DNA of 64,000 nucleotides from Capsicum annuum (Eukaryota > Streptophyta > Magnoliopsida > Solanales > Solanaceae), in NCBI RefSeq assembly GCF_002878395.1, contig NC_061115.1, forward strand, positions 215,642,011 to 215,706,010, given 5' to 3'. Each line of letters opens with the position of its first letter. The first letter of the stretch is position 1. Of the stretch, positions 45,186 through 55,233 are shown piece by piece. The notes under the pieces were generated by a model, which was given only the letters and a program-made list of their open reading frames with translations, did not search any database and was not told the origin of the DNA. The translations under genes were made by a program, and so were the position numbers.

Positions 45186-46980
45186 CTAGTTTAGTGTACG
45201 TGTTTTCCACGTGTATATCATGCCAAATTTTTCGATCAAAATATTTTAATTAAAGAAAATACACAAGAAATTATTAAAAGAGGAGAACCATTGACATATT
45301 GAGTTTTAGCTTTAAACACAATTAAAGCAACTAATATAGTTACATTATAAAGTTTTTAAAGTCATAATTGTGACTTCTAAAATGAAGCTATTACAATTAC
45401 ATGATTTAATATATTCTTGTTCGACATGTCCCTAATAACCATTAATAAAAGATAATCTTTAAATTTATATATACTTTTAAAAGTTCAATTCAAATGAATC
45501 ATATAAGAGAAATAAACATGAAAGAACTTTAACATCCAAAAGACTCTTTTAGATTGATAGCTCGCAAGTCACGCCTACAAAAGATTTATTATGATCCAGA
45601 TTATTTTGCTTAGTTGTATTCATCAAAATGTCTTTTCTGTTATTATCTTTAGTCAACGAATTAGTTGAAATAATTTGATAACTTGAAGGAAAATTGCGAA
45701 GATGATCAGAAAAAAAAGGAAGAATAAGAATAAAAATAGAAATGATCTCACAATGCATCAAACTCATTTTTAAATAGAGGTATCAAACACTCCTTTCTCC
45801 TTGTTCCTCTTCATCTATATGCTCACCATCAACGATAATATCATGCCGTACAAACTATCAACATGTAAGAGTTAACACAATAAAATTTTACAATTTCAAA
45901 TCTAACTAAATGACAGATTAAACAAATGAACTTGATATATAGATGTTTTCATGTGATTATATATAAATTTCGTATCTACTCCATACAATAATCTTTAACT
46001 TCAAAAAGTTAATCAAATAATGACCAAAGAAATTGTGTACTTTGACAGAAGACGTTTGTTCATCATTAAGGAAAAAATTAAAGTAAATATTTTCTAGTTA
46101 ACAACACAAGAGAATTAAATAGAATTTACTAACCGAAATAAATTATAACTCACTAAAAATAAGTTAGTAAGAACAATACAAAACTTTAAAAACTTTAATA
46201 TTCAATTCGATGCATAGATCAATTATGACTCTTAATAAAAAAACTGCTAGTCTTACTAATATATAAAGGACTTTATGCATGAGTCATTTAGTATAATTTT
46301 GTTACCTGATTCTGTCATATTTCTATTCAAATAAATTTTATGATAATATAATTATAAAAAAAAAACCTCTCCGCTCTTTTATCTCTAATTTGGCTATATG
46401 ACAAACCAAACACTATTTTCAATGGACATATATGTATATACGTTTCATAGGATCAATTATACGAAATTAGTTTAAGAGAGTCTTACAGTTGATGCTGAAG
46501 GTAAGTTGTAATTGTGCTATCAAAAGAGAAAATAAACTGAAAGAGAAATTGGATGATAATAATAAATGCAAGAAGAAAAACTTGAATCAAAATCATCAAT
46601 TAAGAGAAAAATATATATACAAGTAGAAAAGGCACATGTTTTTTATGTCTGACCCAAAATATTACTCTTTAAATAGAATTCTAATTTATATAAGGTAAAA
46701 GTCAAATTAACTTAGAGGTGTTAAACATTGTTTTATTTAATTTTGGTAAACTTTAGTTATACAAGGAATTTAAACAAAAGCATATATAAGCACGATCTTA
46801 ACTCCCAAATCCAAATCAAATCTGGATTGAATTTTTCTTGTAATTTTTTGTTTAATGTTTGTATTTTATTATTATAAACATAGTGAAAAGACGATTTTGT
46901 TTAAAGTAGAGACTTTTAATGAAGGGTAAAAAGTTCAAATCACTTTTCTAATGATGTTCACACTTTTAATATATTATAGA
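45186..46980 (-). mobile_element. candidate nonautonomous Helitron
   Basis: On the minus strand the right end reads A|TCTATAATATATTAAAAG, like many plant Helitron 5' ends. The left end has a short hairpin (ACACGTG, GAAAA, CACGTAC) and then CTAG|T, with no target duplication, as expected for insertion between A and T. The 1.8-kb interior is AT-rich without a Rep/helicase ORF. The 5' end is ambiguous because TATAGAT repeats follow it. Confidence 0.4.
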
Positions 46981-47187
46981 TTATAGATATAGATTATAGA
47001 TTATAGATATAAATATATATATAGATATAAATATAGATTATAGATTATAGATATAGATAATAACAAATACAAAGAGAGTTGTTGTATTTGGGGGTGGGCA
47101 TTGGTATGATATAGTAGTACAGTATTGGACAACTTCAGTGTGATAATTTTGATATTTAGTTTTTAAAAATACTATATTATTATCATT

Positions 47188-47480
47188 TGAAATCTTCGCC
47201 ATTTTTGCCTCTCTTATTTTTTCTAATCGATTTTTGTGATTGGAATTTCGAATAGGTAGAAAGGAGATGGAGTAGAAGAGAAAGACGATTTGTTGTTTGT
47301 ATTGCGATGATAGTTTGAATTTGGGAACCTTAATGGACCATAGTTGAATACTTTGTGAAGTCCGGTAGAATTTCAAAAATAGCGATAATTTGAGATAATT
47401 TGAATAATTATTAAATGTGTAAATTTTGATTTTGATTATGTTGTATTGGGCTGGTGATTTTGGATTTAAGAAGCTTAGTG
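47188..47480 (-). repeat. diverged copy of the EMC3 start and 5' flank
   Basis: AAATCTTCGCCATTTTTGCC and GATTTTTGTGATTGGAATTT, then GGGAACCTTAATGGACCATA, parallel the EMC3 start codon region and upstream flank at 44160-44350, in the same orientation. The copy keeps an ATG context (minus strand ATGGCGAAG), but the downstream EMC3 coding sequence is absent. Confidence 0.7.
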
Positions 47481-47796
47481 GGCTACATGCATTGGGTTGT
47501 TTGCATTGGGCTGGAATTAGTCGAGGTGTGTAAGCTGGTTCACACACCAGAGTTACTAAAAAGGACATAGACAGTGAATTGTGGGCTAATTGAGCGCAAA
47601 TTCTACCTCATAGGCGAACGTTATATGATGTTGCTCAATTGTAGGCACAATAAACATTTAGCCACATACTCAATGACATCCCTCTTCATACATTTCCACC
47701 AATAGTAGATGTGCGCCTTCCTGGCGAAGGTTTAACTCCTTATGCATGTGTCGTCAAGTATCTCATGCTCTTATGATCTACAAAAAATACTTTCAC

Positions 47797-49020
47797 GAGA
47801 AAAGACATCTTTTTCCCCCTTGAACTTGTTCTCCAAATTTACTTTAGCACTTAAACTTAACTTCCGTTTATTTACCCCCTTAACAACATTCAAGTAAATT
47901 AAATTCACCCCTAAAGCTGACGTGGCAAAAAAAAAGGAGCGAGTGATTTTTTGTTTTAAAAAGGACCCACTTTATTATATATATATATATATATATATAT
48001 AAAATCAAGAAAGGGCATGAACTTCATCTTCTTCGACCGGAATGCCTCGAACGACAAAACCTCAACCACAAACAAAATCAACTCGATACTAAGAAATAGC
48101 AAACTGACAGATTAGATTCTCGCATAACCCGACCTTGTTTCACCCGCTCCCGTTGAATATCACCGGAATCAGACCATAAACAGTCAGTTCCAGTTGATGT
48201 GGAGTTGCTTTTGTAAATTCCGTCGAACTTGGCCGGAGAACGAACCGAAATGAGGTCGATGCTAACGGATTTCGATCGATTATGCCTATCTCCAACTGGT
48301 GTAGTTAATTTTTGATCTGCGTGATGAAATCCGGCGAGGATTTGCTCATCGAAAAACTCAACGCAACCCATCTCTCTCTCTCTCTCATTTCTCACTATTT
48401 CTTCTTTCTCTCCCCCTCCAATTTTCCTCTCTCGTCTCACTGTTTCTTCTCTCTTTCTCCCTCCAATTCTCCTCTTTCTCGTCTCACTGTTTCTTCTCTC
48501 TCTCCCTCCGATTTCTGCTCGCTTAATCTCTTTTCTCCGATTTTATGTGTGCAGCATGTGTGCGATGTGCGTTGCCAGGGAGAAAAAGGAGAAAAAAAAG
48601 AACGAAGCGGGGTAGGGGTTGTAAAGAAAAAGAACGAAGGGTGTGGGGTCTATTTTATTTATATAAAATATATAATTTTATAAAAAAATACATATATAAA
48701 AAAAATATACTTTTTTAAATATATATATATATTTTATATATATATATAAATAGTATAAATATATTTATTCTTTTTTTAAAAAATATGTAAAAAGTACGTG
48801 GGTAGGATTTTTATTTTTTTAAAAAAATTATAATTTCTTACATGGCAATGACATGACACTAATTTGGCAATAACGTGACGCGTGTGTATTGCACTCTCTG
48901 TGTGAGAGTGAGATTTTGATTTTGAGGGTGAATTTAATTCACTTGAAAGTTGTTAAGGGGGTAAATAAATGGAAGTTAAGTTTAAATGCTAAAGTTCAAG
49001 GGGAAAAGATATCTTTTCTC
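47797..49020. mobile_element. Mutator-like element (MULE) with 9-bp TSD and long TIRs
   Basis: The perfect 9-bp duplication TACTTTCAC flanks it at 47788-47796 and 49021-49029, the diagnostic length for Mutator. Terminal inverted repeats of about 125 bp start GAGAAAAGA.ATCTTTT and include TTTATTTACCCCCTTAACAA. The interior has a (TA)n run, a moderately GC-rich segment (48040-48560) and an AT-rich part. No transposase is present. The GC-rich part holds a 120-aa minus-strand frame and may be captured host sequence, making this a Pack-MULE candidate. Confidence 0.9.
48078..48440 (-). pseudogene. possible captured gene fragment inside the MULE
   Basis: A 120-codon minus-strand frame contains MGCVEFFDEQILAGFHHAD, then KSVSIDLISVRSPAKFDG. 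Base composition differs from the AT-rich ends of the element. I do not recognise the protein. The GA-rich N-terminal part is low complexity and probably untranslated leader of the donor, so the likely start is the ATG at MGCVEF. An unrelated open frame on the other strand is Ser/Leu-rich and unconvincing. Confidence 0.4.
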
Positions 49021-49029
49021 TACTTTCAC

Positions 49030-49991
49030 CCTATACAAGTAAAGTTACCATATCTAAAAAGCGAAGATCATGACTGCAAGCTCTAGGAATGACGAACGGA
49101 CAACTTCATAGTTATTATTTATCAGATGCGTTGTGTTAAATTGACCATAAATTATGCTTAATTGGCAAGAGTTTCACGTATTATCCAATTATTCATAACA
49201 TTTTTCCTACGTCGTAAAGCGCACACTCTTATAATCTGCAAAATAACATTTCACATTTTTTTTAATTTGAAATATAAATGATTAATATTGCAAATACTGT
49301 CTCTCTCTCTATTTATACTCACACACTATCTTATTGTTTAAGTAAAAGTTCACACTCAATTAGTATAACTTAAACTTTCAAATGTATTCTCTTAACATAA
49401 ACTTTTCTTCCACTTCATTTAAATACTTATTAATTGATGTCCCTTTTAGATAATATATGAGATAAAAAGTAAAAAAGAGTATTTTTTCCAAAAAAAGTTC
49501 ATAGAAGTTTCATTTGGACCTAAACATCAATTTAAAATTAGTTAATGATTTGTAAATGATATCTAATATTTAAACTTGAAAAACACCTCAAACCAACATA
49601 TCTAACATTCAAATATTGAAATTTAAGACCAAGAATTATATTTTAAGAATTAACTTGTTCTAAAAATTAAAGCAATTGTCAGGAAAATCATGGTAACCAA
49701 TTTAGCCAATAGGAAGTCGAGGTTAATTAGAGGTTTCGAGTTTCAATTTTTAGTATAAAATTATCTTTAATAGAAAATATTTTATGTCTTAGAATGACAT
49801 TTTTTGATGCAAATTCAAATTAATCGAGCTTAAAAATTCTCTTTTCTTTTATAATTATTTTATCATTTATATTTTGTGAATCTTCATTTATAGCATTTTA
49901 CATGATACATCTAAGACTACGAGGTTGAAAAGTGATTTTGGTACATTACACATATTAAAACGTGTAAGATAAAAACATTGAAAAGCATTTT
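49030..49991. other. intergenic, no feature recognised
   Basis: AT-rich, with no convincing gene, repeat family or TSD-flanked insert. Confidence 0.4.
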
Positions 49992-50578
49992 GTTATAAAT
50001 CAAACGGGAGAGCCCAACCCAAAAGACTTGTCTGATAGGTGGGAGAACCCATTTGGCCTATAAACCCCTTAACATTTATCTATTTTTCTAATGTGGGACA
50101 ATTGGTTCATAACAATCGTCTTCGCTTGAAAACCAACGACCTCATTGGTCACGGCTGAGCTCAGTTGGTCACAGCTGACACCCCTCTTAGGTCCAGGCCA
50201 CCAATCCAAGTTGTGGCTCCACGCGTAGATCGATCCTCGTTGGTCACGGCTGACACCCCTCTTGGGTCCAGACCACCACTACTAGCACACAGGCCACCAC
50301 TATGAGTCACGGCCCAACGCGCGGCTCCCCACACGTGGATCGATCCTTGTTGGTCACGGCTGGCACCCCTCTTGGGTTTTGGCCACCACTCCTAGCGCGT
50401 AGGCCACCACTCCGAGTCACGGCCCAACGCGTGAGACTCTCAATGAAAGCACCAATGTTATAAACCAAACGGGAGAGCCCAACCCAAAAGACTAGCCTGA
50501 TAGGTGGGAGAACCCATTTGGCCTATAAACCCTTAGCATTTTTCTATTTTTCCAATGTGGGACAATTTGTTCATAACA
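49992..50578 (-). mobile_element. TRIM retrotransposon
   Basis: The LTRs at 49992-50114 and 50456-50578 are both 123 bp and nearly identical, with TG..CA ends. Read on the minus strand, the first LTR starts TGTTATGAACAAATTGTCCC and is followed by a primer-site-like TTGGTGCTTTCATTG. The flanks CATTT and CTTTT are a near-match 5-bp duplication. The 341-bp interior repeats a GGTCACGGCTG.CACCCCTC motif three or four times and has no coding capacity. Confidence 0.8.
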
Positions 50579-50786
50579 CTTTTGCTAAAAATATTTATCT
50601 AGTCAAACTTTTGAAGGTGTTTTGACTAAGCCTATAAGTTGAGAGTCTGGAGCCTAAAAGACAAGTTTTTTTAGTCAACATTCTAAAAGGACACCCTAAT
50701 ACTGAAAAATTCTAAAAGGACAAGGTAAACACAGGTGTTTACCTTGTCTATTACAAAGTTAACACCACCAGTTCAAATGTTAGAAT

Positions 50787-50968
50787 GTAAGGTAAAATGG
50801 TGAGTTTACCTTATAAGGTAAAGTGGTGAGTTTACCTTATAAGGTAAAATGGTGAGTTTACCTTATAAGGTAAAATGGTGAGTTAACCTTATAAGGTAAA
50901 ATGATGAGTTAACCTTATAAGGTAAAATGGTGAGTTTACCTTATATGGTAAAATAGTGAGTTTACATT
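50787..50968 (+). repeat. seven 26-bp palindromic tandem units, left subterminal
   Basis: Seven exact-length units of ATAAGGTAAAATGGTGAG plus TTTACCTT. The arms AAGGTAAA and TTTACCTT are inverted, so each unit can form a hairpin. Units differ by zero to three bases. They may be transposase binding sites. Confidence 0.9.
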
Positions 50969-51070
50969 ATCTATTATCTATATCAAAGTGTCTGCAAAGC
51001 TACAAGGTAAATGGAGTCATTAACCTTGTAATGTAGGATCCTATGTTTACCTTGTAACAACTTTTCGATG

Positions 51071-51080
51071 CTATATAAAG
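51071..51080 (+). promoter_or_regulatory. TATA box of the MULE transposase remnant
   Basis: CTATATAAAG lies about 100 bp before the ATG at 51178, just inside the subterminal repeats, the expected place for a MULE promoter. Confidence 0.55.
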
Positions 51081-51177
51081 AGAGTGTGAGTTGAGGCTTA
51101 TTTCTTGCATCAACTCAAAGAAGTTGTTAAACTTCATAACTAAAAAATTTGTTGAACGTTGTTCATTTCTTACTAAA

Positions 51178-52500
51178 ATGGATAAGGTAAGAGTAAATTT
51201 ACATTGGGATGGTGAAGTTTTGCATGATGGAGATTCGGTGCGATATAGTCGGCGTTCTATAGTGGTTCAATTATTTCCTTTATCTCTCAAATATGATCGT
51301 TTGAAAAGGTTGTTTAGGAGTAAAATGGGCATTACTAATCCGGAAGATGATGTGGTTATTTCTGGACTATATCCGAATTATTTTACGTCCAACGGGCAAT
51401 CAATATTTGGTGAATGCCTATTTGGAATGATGATTCTTTATCTTTATTTCTTCACACCATTGAAATTTTTGGTAATCGCCTTAATTTACAAACGTTTGAT
51501 ATGTATGCGTGTGTGGAACATTCTCCTATTGTTGAACAACCCACGGACAGTGAGTTTGATGTGCGAGTAGGTCAAAATTCTTTGAATTTGAATATTGATT
51601 CTTCAAGAATGGCAGTGGAACAACAATTTGATGGTGAGTTTGAAACACATTATCGAAATTCACCCGGACTTGTGAATAATTTTGATATGGGAGGAACTGG
51701 CAATGCGACTATGAATTTGGAAAATGTTAATTCAAGTGGTCCACAATATTCTTCTTCGGTGGAGGCAATTGATAGGTAATGAACAATCCATTTTATTTAA
51801 TTAAGTAGTTTTTTTTCTTATAATTAATGAGATGATTTATCCATTTTGCAGATTTAATGATTGTGGATTTACGCTCACTCAACTCACATAAATTGTGAAC
51901 AACAATGACAACGTACAAGGGGAGTTGGATAATGATGAACCTTCCCAATATGAATCGTCAGATGATGATCAATCTTCTAGTGATGATGATGATGATAATA
52001 ATGATGAAAATGTTAATGGAGAGTCTACATCAGTTGGTGTCCATACTGACAATCATTCTTCCATAGCAATTCCATATTTGGATCGTACTGAAGAAAGTCT
52101 AGAAGAGTTGAGGTGAATGGTCAATGAAATTGTTTTTCAACTCCACTTTGGAATCAAAATAATCCTGAACATATTAAGTCAGGTTGGTATTTTAATACAT
52201 AAACTAGTAAAGTAAAAGTTTTAGTCATTCGATATTATTATTAATATATATTTTGTATCTGCATTTAGGTATGTTATTCAATAACAAAAAGCAAATGAAA
52301 TCGGTTGTGAGAAAGTATAATCTAATCAAGGGTACAAAATTTCTTTGTGATCGATCTAAAAGAGACAATTGAAAGGTTATTTGCAAGAAACATTTATCGG
52401 GGTGTGAATGGATGATACACTTTAGAGCAATTTCTAGTGGTATGTGGAAGGCGGGAAAAATGATTGAGCATACTTGTAATCCGGATAAATATAAGGAGGA
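51178..52500 (+). pseudogene. MuDR-type transposase, N-terminal part, decayed
   Basis: The start MDKVRVNLHWDGEVLHDG and the N-terminal domain are typical of plant MULE transposases. A shift occurs near 51410 (the frame moves from FTSNGQSIFG to PIWNDDSL). A GT-AG intron at about 51776-51851 is followed by a stop in TQLT, an acidic DDD/EEE linker, more stops, and finally the MuDR DNA-binding region (GMLFNNKKQMKSVVRKYN, then CEWMIHF). The sequence ends before the catalytic DDE and SWIM parts. It cannot make a working transposase. Confidence 0.8.
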
Positions 52501-53041
52501 TCATTTTGATTTCATTTAGATTTTCCATATATTTCTCTAATCTTATTAAAAAAATTCTATTTCCTTGAAAAAAGTGTAGGTCAGGTATCCATCCTGTTAA
52601 TTCGGCAAACATTTGTTGTCTATTAATAGGCAACATCTGAGCAACATCTGGATGAAGAATGGGAGTTCCATCTACGACCATTTCAAACATGAGTTCCATA
52701 TTTTGTAAGGTTATAGTCGCTTCACCCATTCTCAGGTGAAAGGTATGCGTTTCTGGTCACCACCTTTCAACAAGTACAGTAATAAGGGAAAAATCTCAGG
52801 GAACGAATCCAACATCTATAACACCTCTAAAACCACAAATATTAAAATAATTAAGAAGACGAGGATGAAATAAATGATTTCTAACATGTTGCCAAAAATC
52901 ATTATCATCACGCTGCACTATCAAACATGCCTTTTCTCCTTTTAATGTGTCTTTCCAAATGGACTCAGACCGATGCTTATTTTGCGTGGCATATACGTCA
53001 TACTGTGATGGTCCTGGATGCACAAAGTGTTGATATTCCAT
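52394..53041 (-). pseudogene. plant mobile domain (PMD) fragment inside the MULE
   Basis: The minus-strand reading contains [13 protein letters not shown], then [20 protein letters not shown], matching the aminotransferase-like plant mobile domain (Pfam PF10536). The frame is continuous apart from TGA stops at 52798-52796 and 52759-52757; the second clearly replaces the Arg of WRPETHTFH, so CGA to TGA. PMD genes are often associated with Mutator-like elements. The fragment faces the transposase remnant. Confidence 0.75.
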
Positions 53042-53390
53042 ATCTATACAGAAAGAAGATTAAAATTAGTTCTGAGCATACAACTAAAGGACAAACTTTT
53101 TACACATGCATGACAATACTAACTTAATGTAGGTTTAGGCTTAATAAGTTGATATGATAACAACAATATTTGACAAATTAGTAAGCTACAAAAATGATTA
53201 ATAATATTATACTGCATACTTATTTGTTAGGCATTGAAAAATTATTAAATAAAAAAGTGATTAAAGTAGTATACCTAAAGTGCAAGTTTATTGAGAAAGT
53301 AGACTTTGAGCAAAAATAAACACATCTAATATAGATGAAACTAGAGAAGTGAAAAAATGAATGAAATGGGCGGTATATAAAAGAAAATTA

Positions 53391-53468
53391 ATAAGGTAAG
53401 GAACACGGTTTACCTTGTAAGGTAAGAGACACAGTTTACCTTGTAAGGTAAGGGACATAGTTTACCTT
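53391..53468 (+). repeat. three 26-bp tandem units, right subterminal
   Basis: Units are ATAAGGTAAGGAACACGG plus TTTACCTT-like, again 26 bp with inverted arms but a different core from the left end (GACACAG against TGGTGAG). The unit length is the same at both ends of the MULE. Confidence 0.85.
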
Positions 53469-53645
53469 ATAAGGTAAAGTAAACTCACAATTTTATCTTA
53501 TATTTTAATATTTGAACTAACGGTGTCAACTTTGTAATAGACATGTGTTTACCTTGTCCCTTTTGGAATTTTTCAGTATTGAGGTGACCTTTTGAAATTT
53601 TAACTAAAAAAAATTTGCCTTTTAGACTCCGGACTCTATAAGTTG

Positions 53646-54236
53646 GTGTTTAACTTATAAGTTATTACGATAACTGTATTTGGTGTTCACGCTATGTCGA
53701 TAGATGCATAATTTTTTGACACAATTCTTTAACACTAATATCATGGTTAATTAATGTGCATCTACATCTTTTTTTATTAACTTTACTCTTTTTTTGCTTT
53801 ATAAACTTTATAAGTCGTGATACAAATAACCAATTGATAAGTGGTAAAAAAAGATCACTCATGCTAGATGTTTTAATTTGTGAGATACTATGCTCATAAA
53901 TACGCAAAGTGGAATCGACCCATGCTAGCATTCACTCCTGAGCTACCACCCATAAATAAATGAATCGAGATCAGCTCATGATATCAAGTATTTATCATAT
54001 TTATTTCGTATATTTCCCAACGTATTAGCTTATTATTAAAAAAAAAAGACAATCCAATACTCTTAACTTCCGTTATGCATACAGTTCAAAAAACGATCGA
54101 CCATAAAGATCTATTACACACAATTTACCTTACATATTTGCAATAAGTCATTTTCACGACTCAACTCCTTAACCTCTTAGGCGCCACAACAACTTTATTA
54201 ATTACGTCAAAACTCTCAAATTACCTTATTTTATTA
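53646..54236. other. intergenic, no feature recognised
   Basis: AT-rich, with no gene or element that I can support. Confidence 0.4.
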
Positions 54237-54308
54237 TACAACAACAACAATAATAATATATCCAGTATATTCTCACCAAATGCGGTCTGATCTGGGGAGG
54301 GTAATTGC
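54237..54308 (-). mobile_element. truncated TS-type retroposon tail
   Basis: On the minus strand CCCTCCCCAGATCAGACCGC, then TGGTGAGAATATACTGGATA and TTG-type repeats. Only about 72 bp remain. Confidence 0.65.
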
Positions 54309-54739
54309 AATGCCAGCTCAACCCCTTTAGCCCCAAAGGCCCCCAAATTTGAGGGGCCTCATTTTTTCTAACAATAATAGATTATAGATTTTTATTAAAA
54401 GATTATTAACTATTATTTGTATAAAAAAAAAAAATTCTTATATAAAAGTAAAAAATTATAGAAGAATTTTAATGTATTTAAAGTATATTTTAAGAAAGAT
54501 TAAATGTATTAGTTATATTAATCAAAAAAATATTAGAAGAAATTGACTATAATATTTACAACTTTGCATCTTAGGATTTAAAATATAGACTTTATAAAAA
54601 AAATTATTTTTTCTTAAAAATTTAAGACCACCAATTAATTGTTAACAGTTCATAAAGAGACTATTTTCGATACATCCTCCGCTCAATATTTTATTATACT
54701 ACATAGCATTTTAATTCTTCAACATGAAGAAGTCAAGGG

Positions 54740-55233
54740 GATGTTTCTATCATCCACCAAATCCTAAACTATCTCACCACACAATTTTATATTAAAATCC
54801 CTTCACTAACTCACCACCATTCAATTCTCCTTTATTATTTCTCCTCATTTTCTTCACTTTAACCCTCATATTTTTCGGATCACCACATTTACCCCCAATA
54901 CTTTCTCCATATTTTTCTCTCTCACACATTCTTTCACCTTTTTGTTTTTTCCCTTCTTGTCTTTTTCTTGTTTCTCCATTATCTTTTTTGGGTATTTGTT
55001 TTCTTGAATTTTTTTTCTCTTCATTTTCCACTCATCCTAAAAACCATTTTGGTTATTTTTCTATGACCCCATTTTCTTGTTTTTCAATAAAAAGAGATTC
55101 TTGTTTGAGTCTCTTGATTTTTTGTTGTTTTTTTCTTTTCAAGAATTGACCTTTTTTTGGAATTTTTGGCTGGTGGGGTTTTCTTGAAATTCCAAAAAAA
55201 AAAAAAAATTCTTTTTTTTGGTTGATAGCAGCT
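54740..55233 (+). promoter_or_regulatory. RhoGDI promoter and pyrimidine-rich leader
   Basis: The stretch is strongly T/C-rich (CTTTTTTT and CTTCTTG runs), typical of a plant 5' leader. I cannot fix a transcription start. An A15-16 run at 55194-55208 lies shortly before the ATG. Confidence 0.4.

Larger units (their letters stand above)
50642..53636 (+). mobile_element. 3-kb MULE with 9-bp TSD carrying dead transposase and PMD sequences
   Basis: TATAAGTTG flanks it at 50633-50641 and 53637-53645. The terminal inverted repeats are about 170 bp or more (GAGTCTGGAGCCTAAAAGAC on the left; GAGTCCGGAGTCTAAAAGGC reverse-complemented on the right). Each TIR is followed inward by tandem 26-bp palindromic units. 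The interior carries the N-terminal part of a MuDR-type transposase (+) and a plant-mobile-domain fragment (-). The catalytic transposase core is absent, so it is nonautonomous. Confidence 0.92.

Noticed and set aside
46247..46290. Plus-strand Helitron 5' end (TCTTACTAATATATAAAGG)
   Set aside because: It looks like a TC-type start, but no matching hairpin-CTAG end lies downstream on the plus strand within the window; left as unproven.
47038..47568. 176-codon minus-strand open frame as a gene
   Set aside because: It crosses the copied EMC3 5' flank and low-complexity TATAGAT repeats. Composition is Ser/Tyr/Asn-rich with no domain and no splice or promoter context.
48312..48683. 123-codon plus-strand open frame inside the MULE
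   Set aside because: It is mostly the CT-rich complement of a GA-rich tract (SLSPSN repeats), opposite the better minus-strand candidate, and has no recognisable domain.
50787..50968. CRISPR-like array
   Set aside because: Units are contiguous 26-bp repeats without spacers, inside a plant transposon.
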